Shown: piece by piece, positions 38,094-53,000 of the stretch
Layout: every line of letters begins with the position of its first letter
Position numbering within the stretch: the first letter of the stretch is position 1
DNA from: Anthopleura xanthogrammica
Lineage: Eukaryota > Cnidaria > Anthozoa > Actiniaria > Actiniidae
Direction: 5' to 3'
DNA: 64,000 nt
Assembly (NCBI GenBank): GCA_964019055.1
Contig: OZ025217.1
Location: 11,092,755-11,156,754, forward strand
The notes under the pieces: model-generated
The model's database searches: none
Told to the model about the DNA's origin: nothing
The model's input: the letters and a program-made list of their open reading frames with translations, nothing else
Translations under genes and position numbers: made by a program

Positions 38094-41000
38094 GGAAACA
38101 AACTAATCACGTGCACGTCACTGCCCACTATAGTCACATAATCACAGGTTAACAGTACCCTTGTGCGCACTGCTTTATCAATCAGAGGTGCTATGTTATA
38201 GCTACAATATATAAAAATTAAGGTACCCACTTACCAAAGTAAATAGCTTAAAATGTGTCGAAACTCAAGCGAAACGCCTTCACCTCCTAGAGAACTCTGA
38301 AACAAGAAGATATATAAATATTATCTGGTAAGTGATGTCATTATTTGGTAAAAAAACTGTCCTTGTTTTTATGAGGGTAGCACTTAATAGCCAGTGTCTA
38401 ACAAGCCTGTGGCCCTCGTTCCATATAAGAGATTTTTTTGGAGGGAGGAAAACTGGAGAGCCCGAAAAAAAATCCTCGAAACCACAGGAGAGAACCAACT
38501 AGAAACTCTACTTGCATATGACATCAAGCCAGGTGGGACTCAAACTCAGGTCGCATTGGATAGAGACAAGTGCTCTTACTGCTTTACAAACCTGCAGCCC
38601 TCATTCCATATTAAGGATTTTTGTGGAGGGAGGAAAACTGGAGAACCTTGAAAAAAACCCTCAAACCACAGGAGAGAACCAACTAGAAACTCTACTTGCA
38701 CACGTCAGGTGGGACTCAAACTGGTATTGCATTGGATAGAGGTGAACGCTCTCACTGCTATGCCACCTGCGCTTCCCTTAGTAATTCTAAGGTGTTCTCA
38801 CTAACCTGTAAAGTCTTGAGATCAAGTTGAGCCATGTTGTTTAGAGCACGTAAACCTTCAGTGGCCACTTTAATTTGATACTCAGGGAGGGGTGGTGGGG
38901 GAGAAAAATGACGAGCCTGGCCAGTGGACATTAACATTGTGTATAATGTAGAAATAATTCCTGAAAAGAAAGGTATTTGATGATTATTACCATACGAACC
39001 CTAAATTCCTTAAAATTGTTTTAAACACAGGGAGCCCGTGCACTAAGAGTGGTTTGTGATTTAACCACAGGGAACCCAATAGTAAGGTTTCTCAAAGAAA
39101 ATTACGTTTGATATTATATATATATTATTATATATTGACATAGATTGAAAATCCAAGCGAAAATAAAGCGAAAATAAGCAAAGAAGCAAAACGAAAAATT
39201 AAAAAAAGTTAAAAACTAAAAAAAAAACAAGAAAAAAGAAAAAAAAGAAAGAAAGAACGAAGAAAAAAAAAAAAGGAGAGAAAGATTCGATTTCAAGTGT
39301 TGCGTTACACAGCGTGACATGACGTCATGTCGATCATAACTGTGTTCTAAAATAATAAAAAAATGCTTAAACAATAATCCAAGACTTTTCCGGTTATACT
39401 TTATAGTTATTTATTCAACTTTTGTAATAAAAAAAAACATAAAACAACATACGATAAGTGGTCTAGTGCAATACGTGCTCGTGAATATATTTGCATAAAT
39501 TATTATTTACTAATTTTCGTTATGTTTTTAAAAGTAAAATTCAAGTACTCTCTTTCTAAGATTATGCTCTTGATATATTTCAAAAACATAAATTTTAAAA
39601 AAAAATGTAAAAAAAAAAAATATAGGAAACAGTAAGAGAAAAAAAATTGGATCGCCCAACGTGGGGCTCGAACCCACGACCCTGAGATTAAGAGTCTCAT
39701 GCTCTACCGACTGAGCTAGCCGGGCTTCCGATGTAATCACGAAAGGAAATTCAGTACTTATTGGTTTAGGTAATACCTTCTCTCGCTCTCTTTAACTATA
39801 ACGTGAGCAAGAAATTAAAGTGTAAAGGAGAAAGAATAACTCACCAACAAGTTCTGTTTGTTGGAACGTCATGACGAACTGGGTAGTATCTTCTTTCTTG
39901 ATTTCGAAAACACCGGCACTTCTGCAAACAAAACAATAAGATTTAGGTAATTCGCGGGAAACTGAAGTAACTTCGTTTATTTTTAAGAACCGTTTTTAAA
40001 ATATCTTGGTTGAGCATGACCTTAAAATTTTATTCCTTTTTTGCAGGAATTTAAATACTTTGTTTTTTTGGTTTAAGTTTCTTGAGTCCATTTTCAACTC
40101 GCGATCGATGGTGATTCGAAGTATGGAAGTATGAAATGGTCAATGGAGTCGGGGATTTCACGGATTACATTACAAATTTTATCGATACCTTGAAGCAACC
40201 TCTAGGCTGATCTAAGTCAGGTCGCGGCTAATTCACAAATCGAACCCTGAAACAACCTCTGGGTTGATCTAAGTCAGGGCATGGCTAACTCACAGATTGA
40301 ACCCTGAAACAACCTCTGGGTTGATCTAAGTCAGGGTATGGCTAACTCATAGATCGAACCCTGAAACAACCTCTGGGTTGATCTAAGTCAGGGCACGGCT
40401 GACTCACAGATAGAACCCTGAAACAACCTCTGGGCTGATCTAAAAAGTCAGGGCATGGCTAACTCACAGATCAAATTATAAATAAATTAGAGCGTTGGTT
40501 ATGCGGGGGGAGGAAAACCAGAGAACCCAGAGAAAAACCCTCGAATTAAGGACGAGACCTAAATACACTACTCACATAATATATTTAAGTTTGATAGGGG
40601 TTACATAATACCTTGATCCTAGGTAAAGCGCTATGGACGACAGCAGTTTGAGACAGTTGTAAACCATATCTATCATGGATGGTTCATCATCCAGCGGTTC
40701 TTGGATAGAGCTAAGAAAAGCTCGGATGTCGTCGATCAGATCTGAACATACGATATAGCTTATGAAACAGAAAGAAAAAGAAATGAAAATGAATACTTTC
40801 CTGACCGTTCTTTCTTGGAGGGGCGAGAAACCTTTAGTTGCTTCAAAACGGGGAGGGGAGGGCTGAGTTCTTTTGTATATAGACTATTTTCACGTGACGT
40901 CAAAGCAGCTCAATTTGGAGGACAAGACAAAAGAATTTCAATCTCCAGAGAATTGGAAACCTATTGTTTTCCCTCCAAATTGAATTGCATTCCCAAGTGC

Positions 41001-44000
41001 TGAAAGGGGTCTAGAGTACCTGACAATATCAATGTTTCTTTGATTCGCAGCCGAAGAATTCTTGTCATCTTGAGGAGACTGGGCAAGAGACTGCATGACT
41101 GTTGCTAGGAGACCAAATAAAGCTGTGACAAGAGTGTCACCTTGACGAAGCGAGGTATCCTTAGCTTCCTTATCGGTAGTCTTCTTATTCGTTTCAGTTG
41201 ATGAAGGCTTTGTGCAGACATTCTGAAGAATAGAAAATTAAAAAAAAGGTAAAATACAACCGTTCACTCCCCAATCCCACAATAAGTGAAACGGAGATGA
41301 GAGAAAATACATTAGCAGTTGCTACTGGTCAAAACGACTGGCAAGGCAAAGATTTGACCGGACAAGTAACACTTCTGTCCAGACATTGTCCGTTGACCGG
41401 CTGTTATTTCAAGCCCTGGCAAGTCATTATAACAACAATGGTATAAATTATAATTTACCCGTAATTGGTAGGCAAGCAGATCTATAGCAGAGGCCAGTTT
41501 GTTGGTGAACACCATATACTGACTAGTTTCTTGGCAGTCCAAACATACATGTGTAGATGCTTGTATAACGTGACAAAGAACCCTAAAGAAATACCAAGAG
41601 ACATCCGCCAATGTTAGAATGAATATCCCAGAAAACGTAACATGAATGTCTCTTAGCGCGCAGGGTGGCGTCTTTGTAGTAACCAGGGGTGCACTGGATG
41701 AAGCGACTGTGCCCTCTTTGTATTGTGAATAGTCCCCTTCACAGTTCCCTGCGCCATCTTGATGTATAGCCGGTCGTGTCTTTGCATCGAAACGAGACAT
41801 GAGGTGAGCTTGCAATGATAGAGACATGAATTATTGTCCAAGAAGTTAAAAAAGGTCTCTATCATGGCAAGGTCACCTCATGTCTCGCTTCGCTGCAAAG
41901 GCACAGCTACCATTCAAGATGGCGCAGGGAACTGTAAAGGGAGCTATATACAAGTAACATGCATCTGTTTCAGCAGGGGAGGGAGAGGGACCAAGGGTGT
42001 ATTAACCTCCCAAAGCGCCAAGTTTAGACTGGTACAACCATGCAGTTTATACCATTGTTGGACGAAATGCATCAATTTGAAAAACAAAAATGGTTTTTAA
42101 GGGGGGTGGTCAGAAGGGTCCTAGAGCGCCTTTGGCCCCCTTTCTATTGACAGTTTATTTGTAACGTGCATGTCATGCATGTGCTTTAGTGGGAAAGGGG
42201 TGAGAAGAGGTGTGGAGGGGGGTATGATGCTGAGGATGAGGTACCGATATCTCATCATGAAAAATCCTGGAAAAGACCCTGGTACATATAAGGCTTTAGT
42301 CTCACCTCTATTAAGGCATTATACTCACCGATTCGATATAACTGGAGTAGAGGAAGGTTTTGTGCCAGATATGTCAACAACCAATAGGACTCTTGATAAG
42401 GCAGACAAGCCACCGAGATTACAAAATGTTATCTTATCGACCTTTTCCTACAAAGAAAAGAGGAAAAAATCAATGATAGGCAGTGTACGCATTATAAGCA
42501 TCTTCAACTTTTATCGAATCCTGAAACCATCTCTTGGCTGAGTCAGAGCATGACTAACTCACGTATGGAATTAGAATTTAGCTTGTTGGGTTTTGCGGAG
42601 GGAGGAAAACTGGAGAACCCAGAGAAAAACCCTCGAATCAAAAGAGAGACGTACCAAACTCTACTCGCATGTGATGTAGAGTTACGGAATCCAACCTGAG
42701 AATCCAGTGTGAGAGGCAACTACTGCTACGCCACCCTTAACTTATTTCCATTATCAAGATTTTAGTAACATGGATTATCTAGTTGGATTATTGCTGTTTT
42801 ACCTCTAGTATTCTCATGAGCTCTCCAACAGATCTATCCAGGGAAGAGACTCGGTTGGACGGCCAGGGCCCTGACCCTTGCACTTGTAAGTATCGATTAA
42901 GATCTTTGACTATTTTCTGCAACCTGATGAAAATGAGTATGTCCAGTTAGCGTGATTATGGAGTGAGTGAACTGAGGAATGGACGGTGATGGGGAAGAAA
43001 TGAAAATATACAGGATGAAGTACAGAAAAGGTTACAGCAGAATGTTAAAAAAAAAATCAGTAACAGCAACAACAGCATCAGCAACAGCAAAAACAGCAGC
43101 AGCAACGACTGCAACAGCAACAGTAGCAACAACAGCAACAGCAACAACAGCAGCAGCAACAACAGCAGCAGCAGTAACAACAACAGCAACAACAGCAGCA
43201 GCAACAATAACAACGAAAGCTAACAAAAACAGAAGCAACAGCAACATCAACAGCAAATGTTGTTTCACATACGCACCTTGCTCGTTTTGATGACTCCTGT
43301 TTCGATGGTCCTGTGTCTGTAAGAGTACTTTCATATTCCCTGCCCCTAAGAAAACAAAAGCCTTTCTAAATAACCTGATCAAAATGAAAGAAAGAAAAAA
43401 GAGAAAGGCAAAGAATAGGACTTCAGAAGAGAGAAGGAAAACGAACAAATCTCAAGATTATATTGATCTTACTTGGTTGTCATTCTAGTTCTTAGTTTCT
43501 TGGCTCGTTTCTTCAATGCTTTTCGTCGTTCAAGGTCAGCTTTCTCTTTCTGTTCTGCTTGGTCTTTGGTCATCTCTTTGATATGATGTAATGACATAGT
43601 CTCCTAGATATTAGTAAATCAAAACTAGATCACTCCTCAACGCTTGCAACATCACATAATAGAACAGTTTTCGTATGAGTGGGAAAGGTCACAGCAGATT
43701 TGTAGCCGTACTGTAGTCGTAACGTATCTTACAGTAGCCGTAACTACGCGTTGTGATTGGATGAGCTACACCATTCCACTGTTACGGCATGTCGTACCGT
43801 GTACGTGCTGTAAGTCAGTACCGTATGTTTCCAACTCATACGATAACCATTCTTATGGAAGGCTATTTCAATATTACGGCATGTCGTACCGTGTACGTGC
43901 TGTAAGTCAGTACCGTACGTTTCCCACTCATATGGCATTCATTCAACATGCAAGGCAGGATTTAGGGGTTTCGATTGTTTTGGGGGAGGGGGGGGGGGTT

Positions 44001-47000
44001 GGGTACGCTCAGCCCAGAAACAAATTGCAAATCGTACATTCTCTGATGAGGTACTACTGTATTTCTGGTATTTGTGATGAGTCCAAGGCATGGACGGAAG
44101 TGGGGAGACTTTCGTGGTGACCCCTCCCCCCAGATTCCGCATATGCAATCAAAGTTCAAAGTCACGGGATCATTATCCAATGAGAATGCTGGAATAATGA
44201 GGCCTGATCTTGCAGTGTTTACCTTATCTTCAGTGAGTCCCTTTGATCCACTGGATTCTAACAAAGCCTGTTGATGTCTTTTGCCTCGAAGATGGCTGTA
44301 TAAATAAACCTCTGATACGATCTGGTGGAATATATATGAGAACAAATATGGTCAAAAGACTTCTTTACCTTGGGCGTAATGTTTTCCTATTACAGACCAC
44401 GTGTCATTCTCTTCAGCTGATTGAAACCCCACAATTCACCCTAAGGTAGAAGAATGTCACCAATAGCTTACCTCAACATTGCAGAGGGTGCATATTTTCT
44501 TCGTTTCGTATGGTGTAACCGTCGGTACTTCTTCTTGAGTGGGGTGTCTAGATATTCCTGCTGCCTAGAAATACATAACCACAGGCCTAGGTTAGTGGGC
44601 AATACTCCCCGTGCATGCACTAAAACGGAATGCAGCTTAATTTGGAGGAAAAAACAATAGATTGCAATTCTCAGGAGATTGAAATTCTTTTGTTTTGTCC
44701 TCCAAATTGAGCTGCTTTGACGTCACATGCAAGAGGTCTATAGACTACCGTCAATCGGGAAAAAAATAGGGAAAATATAGCCGGTACATGGGAACCGTGA
44801 GAGGGTTTTCTCCGGGTTTTCCGGTTTTCCTCCGATCTCAATATCAAATGACCGTATGTTAGATCACTCTTTGCGGTTAATACATCTTTATCCTTTTTAA
44901 AATAACGGCTATATTTTCTAAGCTCATCTGACTTACCTTTTCCTTGACTTGTTCTAATTGTTGCTCGTGTCGTCGAGTGCAGTCCGTTTGCTTTAAAAAA
45001 AAGGAACAAAAATGGATAGAATGAGTGCAAACATACTAAGCAGACTACTGACCACTTAATGCACAAGATCTGCTTACTGCAACCTTACCTTTTGTTGTAT
45101 CTTAATCTGGAGCTGCTCAGCTGCCGTCTGCAGTGCTTCGTTTCTAGCGGCAATGCGCATTTCTCTGTCCCTGTGGTATAGATACAGAACATATGAGTTC
45201 AGTTATATTACAACGGTGATATCGTACCACAACCCTACTAACCTCGCTTTCTCTCTGGCAGCTTCTTCCCTTGCTTTTTCCTTTTCCATTTTTTCCTTCT
45301 TATACTTGGCTTCCTAGAATCAAAACAAGATTAATCATTTGAATAAAGAAATATTCATTTACTAGTGAATAGGGTGGGGTGGGGGTCAATGGCTCCTAAA
45401 TGAAGGTCCACCGCTTAATAGGTGGTCGCTTAAAAGAGGTTGCATGGCCGTTACTTTTAATAGAGGTTGGCCGCTTAATAAATCTGGGTCGCTTAATAGA
45501 CAATGACCGCTTATTATTTGGTATAATTTTAGTGCAAGAATCCTTAGACATTGCGAATTTGATAACTGTCCGCTAAATAAAGGTTCGTTGCTTAATAGAG
45601 GTTCTACTGTGTTCATACCTGTTCTAGCTTTCGTTGCTGCATCTCCTCCAGCCTTGCGAGTCTCTCCGCTTCTAACTGTCGACGTCTTTCCTAAAATGAA
45701 GGCAAAAGTACTCGTAGTGAGTCCGCGAACATCGTGCAACAACTGCGCGCAATGTTCAACTCATCTTTGAATGAGAAAAAGAAACGAGATGCACTTGAGT
45801 AACGTTGCGCGCAATAAGTTTCGTTGTGTGAACACAACTTGTAACGTTGCTGGCGAAGCTGTGATGATTTTTTTTAGCCCATAAAAATGATCCCCAACAG
45901 AGAACTGCTATACAGACCTGTGCAGCCGTCTCCTTAGCTTGCTGTTCTTCTCGTTTTCTTTGGCGTTCTTCCTGTTAAATAAAGAAAAGAATAGCACAAA
46001 GGGTCATCATTTCCTTATTCTAAATGTTTCTTGTAATTCCTTTCACTTTTCTCTATATTTCCCTGCACATTTTTCTTGGAGAGGTTTTAAAGAAATATTT
46101 AGATTTTAAAATATTTTAGAGTTTTTTGTTTTGACGTCAACTGACCTGCAAATCCTGTAGTCTTGCTTCTTGCTCCTGGAAAAAGAACACTCAAAAATAT
46201 TTTACGAGTGTATCACTATGTAAGGGAGTCAGAAAACAATAATACTTCTAGAAAAACACGTAAAGAGACAAATATATTAGTGAAAAAATAGGTTCTTGCC
46301 TGTATTCGTGACATGACCTCAATCTTCTTGTTCTGTGCTTCTAGTGTGTTGATAAAAGCGATCTCGTTCACCTGCCATTTAATCAAAAATGTTGAGCATA
46401 TTAGAAATCCAAAGAAAAGTGACCCCCTCTTAAAATTCAGGCTATTTTTGTGTATTACTATTGAAGAGTAAAGTTGAAATATTTGAGAAATATTACGAAA
46501 TATTACGCAACTAAAGCTACGGAGACAAGGTGCAACATTGCGCGCAATGTCGCTAATCCATTGGTTATTGTTTGAGAAACATAGTCTACGACTCCTGTGG
46601 TTTTGGTTTTGGCGGGAACTTCACGCTAAAATGCGACCGCTTACCCACCAACCTTGGGACTCTCATTGGTTATTGTTGCTATACCTTAGCTTCTTCGCCT
46701 CTTGCTTTTCGTACTTTCTCTTTGATCATTGTCATTCTCAGTTGCTCTGCTCTCTTTTGCTTTTCTGATAAATACAAGTGGCGGCTTTGCATGAGTTCCA
46801 CTTGTAGGTCACGGACCTTCTCGACCTGAAACAGGTAAAGGGAATGTTGGTCAATGGAAAAACACGAGAAGATGGATGGTTGGGATAATTGAATGAATGA
46901 ATGGGTGGAAGAAAGGAAGAATGGAAGAGAGGTACGGTAGGTGGGGTTGTGAATGGTGGCTGGTTAAGCGGATGAATAAATGGATGGAAGAGTAAGGGAG

Positions 47001-50000
47001 GAAGAGAGGGAGGGAGAAAGAGAGGGAGGGAGAAAGAGAGGGAGGGAGAAAGAGAGGGAGGGAGGAAGGGATGGATGGGTGAAATGAATGGGATTTAATG
47101 GATGCATGAAAGAACTAGATTTCATTGGATCAATAGAGTGATAGATGGGGTTAATGGATGAACACATTTGATGGAAGACGTGGGTGGATGGATGGATGAA
47201 TGTGAAGGAGGGGGAAAGGTGAGTTGACATAGAAGTTTTCATAATCAGTATTATTGGCAAAGTAGCTTACTTTTTCTGACAGCATTTGTAGCTTTTGCAG
47301 TCTCTCCTCCAAAAGTTTCTCTCTCTTTTGTTGTGCTTTAAACTATAAGGACAAATGAATGTAGAACATACTGTAAGTATAAGAATCTTGGATTACGGAT
47401 GGGTAAACGTAACGTTTATCGATACCCTGAAACAACTTCTGGGCTGATCTAAGTCAGGACACAGCTAAGGCACGGATTGGATTATAATTTGGGTTTTATG
47501 GAGGGAGGAAAACCAGAGAACCTGAAGAAAAGCATGAAATCAACAGAGACCTACTGTAACAAACTCATGTTACTCATGTAGAGTTAAACTCAAACTTAAA
47601 GTCCCATTAGATATAGTAAACATGCTGTTTGACATTCACCTGTTTTTCTTCATGGATCCGTATTCTTTCTTCCAAAGGCCTGTTAATCAGACAAGAAAAT
47701 GTGGTCCCTTTTATAAATTGCATGAAGAAACACCAAACATTATTAAGAACTCCATGATCACTTCATTCCTGAAGTTTTAGCCCCAACACCCCCCACCCAA
47801 TGCCCCCCCCCCCCCACCCCAGTCCCCTCAATTCAGAATTTCTTCCACAATCCCTAAGAAGCTCCCAAGGAGTTTAAGAAATAAAACAGACTGTGAACTC
47901 ACCTCTTCCTGTTTGGTGCAGACAATTTCTGGTGCATTGCAACAGCACGACCTGGTGGTCTTTCATCAGACAGTTCAACGGTATCTCCCCAACTCATGCC
48001 AGAATCTCTACCAGCTAAAATAAATTAAAGTTTGTAACACTGTGACACAAATTAGGTAAATATTGCACAAATAGTCAATAGTAGATTGTTTTGGCTTGAT
48101 TTTTTGAGGGCCAACCAGCCTGTGGCCCTGATGTTATTGGATTTTATAAGTTGATTTTAGCGCAGGAAGGGAAAACAAAGAACCTCAAGACAAATCCTCA
48201 AAACACAAATTAAAGATAATAACAAGCAGCTCACTCTAATTAGTTACATATCATTGCGAGTCGGAGTATCAAACCTACAAACACTTAGTTCTGAGAGGTG
48301 AGAGATGTTGTATTAGCAGCACACACTACCCATATTTTCCAAATAGTCTTGCAACAGGGAAGTCAAAATCATGCCCAAAAATACTACTGGAGCTGGTTGT
48401 ACGAAGCCTGAATAGTGCTATCCACAGGATAAATCCTTATCCAGCAGATAAAACCTTATCCAGCAGATAAAACTTTATCCAGCAGATAAAACCTATACAA
48501 ATTCTACACACTGGATAACTCTTATCCAGTGGATAACTTTATCCAGGCTTCATACAACTGGCTCCTGGAGATTTGAAGTGCTTACCTTCATAATTTGCAA
48601 CCAAATCATCCCAGCTGATGGCTTTACCAGATTCTTCTAGTGGAGCCTGTGGAATAGTGTCAGAGCATGAATAAACTACAATCATTCATCTTTTGCTCGT
48701 GTTGTAAATCTGATAACGCACGGCTGCTCATGTTGTAAAAACTTCACACTTACATTCATCTCCCCTGCCTCGGTACTATTTTCCTCTCCTTCTCCTTCTC
48801 CTTCTCTTTCTCCTTCTCCTTCTCCTTCTCCTTCTCCTTCTCCTTCTCCTTCTCCTTCTCCTTCTCCTTCAGTTTCTGTCTCTAGTTCAGATGTTGGAGT
48901 CTCCCCTTCCCCATTCAGTGCCGTAACAAAAGCCTCTTCCTTAGCAATCTCTCTAGCTAGGCTTTGTTCATGTTCGATAGCCGAAGCAAGAGCCTGTTCT
49001 TGCCATTCTTCAATCTCTTTGGTTAGGATCTCTTCCTCCTCCAATGCATCTGAGATTGCCTTCTGGTGTTCAAGATCTAAGGCTTGCTCTTGTTCGAGAT
49101 CACTGTCATCTAGAGGAGTAGCAAGTTCTTCTTCTTCGGAAGTAAGTGAAATCTTCCTTGGAGTGGTACTTGCATTCACATGAAGCTTTGTGTAATCCTT
49201 TCCATCCATATTTCCATTCCCGTATCCATTCACAAGATTCCGCCTCTGCTCCTCTTTCTTTTCAGGTGAATTCTTATTTCTCTGTTGACTTCCTTTTCCA
49301 GAGGCACTGTTACCATGGTTACCTTGCGGTGTATGTTTCTTGCCATGCCGAACAGTTTCCCACCCTTCTTCATCAGTGCCGTCATCTTGATTGTCAATAG
49401 TCCTGTTTCTATTTTCGTCATTTCTTTGTGTAACTCCATTCGAATGAAACTCTTGACTTTTTGTAAAAGCTGTTGTACTTGACGGAACAACCAAATTTCT
49501 ATTCACCGCTGTCGGTTGCGTACCCTTGACTCTGTCAGCCCATGACGGACCATTTTGTTTGATACCATTTGATTGTACTAGCACTGTTGGTTTGGGTGCT
49601 ATAGTATTAGCTGTCGTGCAAGTTGTGCTGAAATTCAAGCTTCGTACTGGGCTTTGGGCATTTCGTTCAGTGACTGGTTGGACTGTACATGGACTTGTGA
49701 CTAGTGATTTCCCAGGAGATGATTTTCGTACTTCCCAGGCCAAAGATGTGGGTCTGACAACAGAGAAAAACCATATTAAAGGGGAACTCCACCCCCAGAA
49801 CAAGTCTATCTTATATTAAAGGCATATATGTGAAAAATATACTGACAAAGTTTGGTAGTCAAACCTTGAATAGTTTTGGAAAAAATGAGGATTAAAGTTT
49901 CAAAAAAACGTTTAAAAAAATCGCAAAACTACGGCGGCTCAGGAACACTCAGCCAGTTAACCCATTAGGCTTCTGTGACATCATTGCATGAAACAAACTC

Positions 50001-53000
50001 CAGCTGATCAATGCTTGTGCTGCAATAGCTCTTCGTTTTTAATTAGCAGTATTTCACAAGTAAAATGGTAGAATAGGATGGGATGAAAGAGAATTATATA
50101 GGAATGAAGGGAACATGGTACACTTTAAATGTCAAGTTGTCATTCACTATCAACTAACCTGTCCTTATAGTCAGCTTTTTCAAAAGCATCCTGAAGACAT
50201 ATTCTCTCAATGAGAGCTGCAAAGTCACGTCGACACTGATCAAGCATCATTATAACCTCCTATAAAAAATTATATTCAACATCAGATGATAGATCATGAT
50301 AATTTGGAGACTGTGCATTTTTTAGAGACTGTGCAAATATGGGAAGGAGGGAGGTAAGAAAGGAAGAAAGCAAGCAAGGGGAGGAGTGAGGGATTGAAGG
50401 AAGGAAGGTAGGAAGGAAGGAAGGAAGGAAGGAAGGAAGGAAGGAAGAGGAAAAATGACAGCTGTGTGACAAAAGTGCTTAATGGAAGAGATACATGTAT
50501 CCACCCATCTCACCTCACATTCCACAGTACTTTCATCTGTTTCACACGTACTATAGATCTCATCTACAGCTCTCTTCAAGTTATCAAACAGATAGCTCCA
50601 GTATCTGGCTCTAAGGTCACTCTTTTTCCCAGTTGATGATGTGGATGTCTTCCTCCCTGATCTTCCTCTGTGTGGTGACTTTGAGCCACTCTTACTTGCC
50701 GGTGAGCAGTCACGTTCTGAAGATCCTGATTGCTCTGGTGTTGCTTGCCTTTTCCTGGTCATTATTCTTGGCTTGCTTCTCTTTGCTCTCTCTGGAAGAA
50801 ATATTGAGTTTTTTAACTATGAATGTTTTTATTGCTACTGTGTACTGATCGAGACTAAGTTATCACAGGTGAATCAGGAAGTAGGTTAAAAAAGGGTAAA
50901 AAAATTAAGGTAATAATATATATTTTATTTTTTTGATAATGCGGGGAGTCAGGTTGCCCAATTCTCCCGAGCCAGGGACTGCGTCTGCAATATATTTGAA
51001 AGCGCTCGTGCATCTCAAAAATGGTCTATTCAATATGCAGTATACTTTTGACAAATAAACAGTCAAATCAACTTCTTTAAATTCTAATTCCATCTAGAAG
51101 GGCCTAGATGAAGATTACTCTGTGTAATAACAATAACAAATTCTGAGTTTTTTAACTCATGCACATGCGAAGCATAGAAACAAGTTAATGTGTGGGGTCT
51201 GAATATACAAATGTGTCACTCACTCGCTTACTATGCGGTTAGCAGATTGATATTGAAACGTTTATCTATCATCTTATAATGATATCATCGTCTTACAAAC
51301 TTTACGTGAAACTTCGCTTTCAGACGTTGTACGAATATGCAGTTCTTGTCTGGTTTACTTAGGTATTCAGATCATGAGACAATCTTTTTTCAAGTGATGG
51401 AAATATTATCTACACAATTGTTTCTAAAAGGCAGGGTACAAAGAAAGCTGATAAAATTATATCTTTTAAGTGTGTTTTTTATAAACCACCCTTCGGCGTC
51501 AGCTGGGAATCAAAATATCAAAATAACAAGGAAGCATGAATAAAAACAAATCAAAAAGAAAATCTATTTTTATCTGCTTGAAAAATCTAAAATTTCAATT
51601 GAATTACCGTAGTTATTTTAATATGGTTTGAAGATCTTATTTCGTTCAACATGCAGTCTGAAATACAAATTATTTTCAAGAAGAAATCTTCTAAATAAAG
51701 AATTATTTTACAAGAGAAAGTGTCTCATTTTGAGCTCAAAAATAATTTCATTGGTCCAGGAATACCTGCTGAGAGTTGAAAAAAGATGACAAGATTTCTG
51801 TAAACAAAGAAAATATTATAATAAATATTCTGGTTTTTGATCACATTTTGATCTTAAAGCTAGGAAAAATAAATGTGCAGTGAAAGACATTCTGAGAGAT
51901 AATTTACCAATAATTATTCTTTGTAGCTGTATTAAAATTTTGGGAAAATATGATACCTGTAGTTAGATTTAAGATTTACTAATTTAAAAAAAAACATGAG
52001 ACTGTGAGTAATTTATAATCAAGGAAATATCCTAGACTTCTAAAGCTAGCTTGGATTAAAAATTGGACAAACAAGTTAATGTAAGGTGACACTAACAGAA
52101 AATATACTAAAATTGGTATGAGCTAGCAAGTGAGCTGGTTATAGTCGGGATAGAATTTCAACTTTTTAGTGACAAGATAAATTTATCTTGTGCATTGAGC
52201 AGCTACAAGATAAATGGATTGAATGCAAACGCAAAAACTTTGTTTTTCTTTGTGTTTCATGATTATTTTCTTAAAAGAGAACTAGCTAGAAAATGCAAGT
52301 TCAATTTCTTTTCACTCGATATTTGTAATTTTCAACTCGCATTAAGCCAATTATCTTGTGGGACTTTTTGAATCCTGATAGTCATATCTTGTGAACATTG
52401 TGATATGCTTTTTGTAAAGTGACTGAAAAAAATGTACAGTACATGCCCTAATTCATTTGCCTTGAGGAAGCAATTTGAATCGAAGCTAAAAAATAGAAAT
52501 TATATAACATAACTACTGTAAGTTTGTTTTTTCTAACCCTACTATAATGCATAATTATAACAATTCAAATTTCAAAATGAAAGTCTTAAACTTCATACCG
52601 ACATTACTATACAGTGTAAATATATACAGTATACTTCTTTTTTTTACCCTTCTAATAAAGAATATTAAAAAGATCTAATTCCTAGCATTATTTTTTAAAC
52701 ATCACTAAAATACAAGACATAACAAATACCTTAATATGAACCCTAATATCAATGCACAATTGGAAACGACTTTAGGCACATTTTTCTTCATCCACATGTC
52801 AAAAATATATGGTGTTTAAAATGAATAATTCATTGTGGAAATTTTGCAGTCAAAGCTCCTGTTTTTATGACAGCAAAATCAATAAAGAATGTACAAAATT
52901 ACAAATAATATTTTCGAAAAAATTAGCCTAAGGGACAGGTGGACTTGGTCCAGAAAAACAAAAAATAAATCTAGTGTTAATATAATGTAAACCTTCAAAA

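Noticed and set aside
42956..43448. Poly-Leu, Ala/Val and Ala/Thr ORFs
   Set aside because: CAG/AAC trinucleotide tract in a SCAPER intron; the real exon here is 43345-43277 in another frame.
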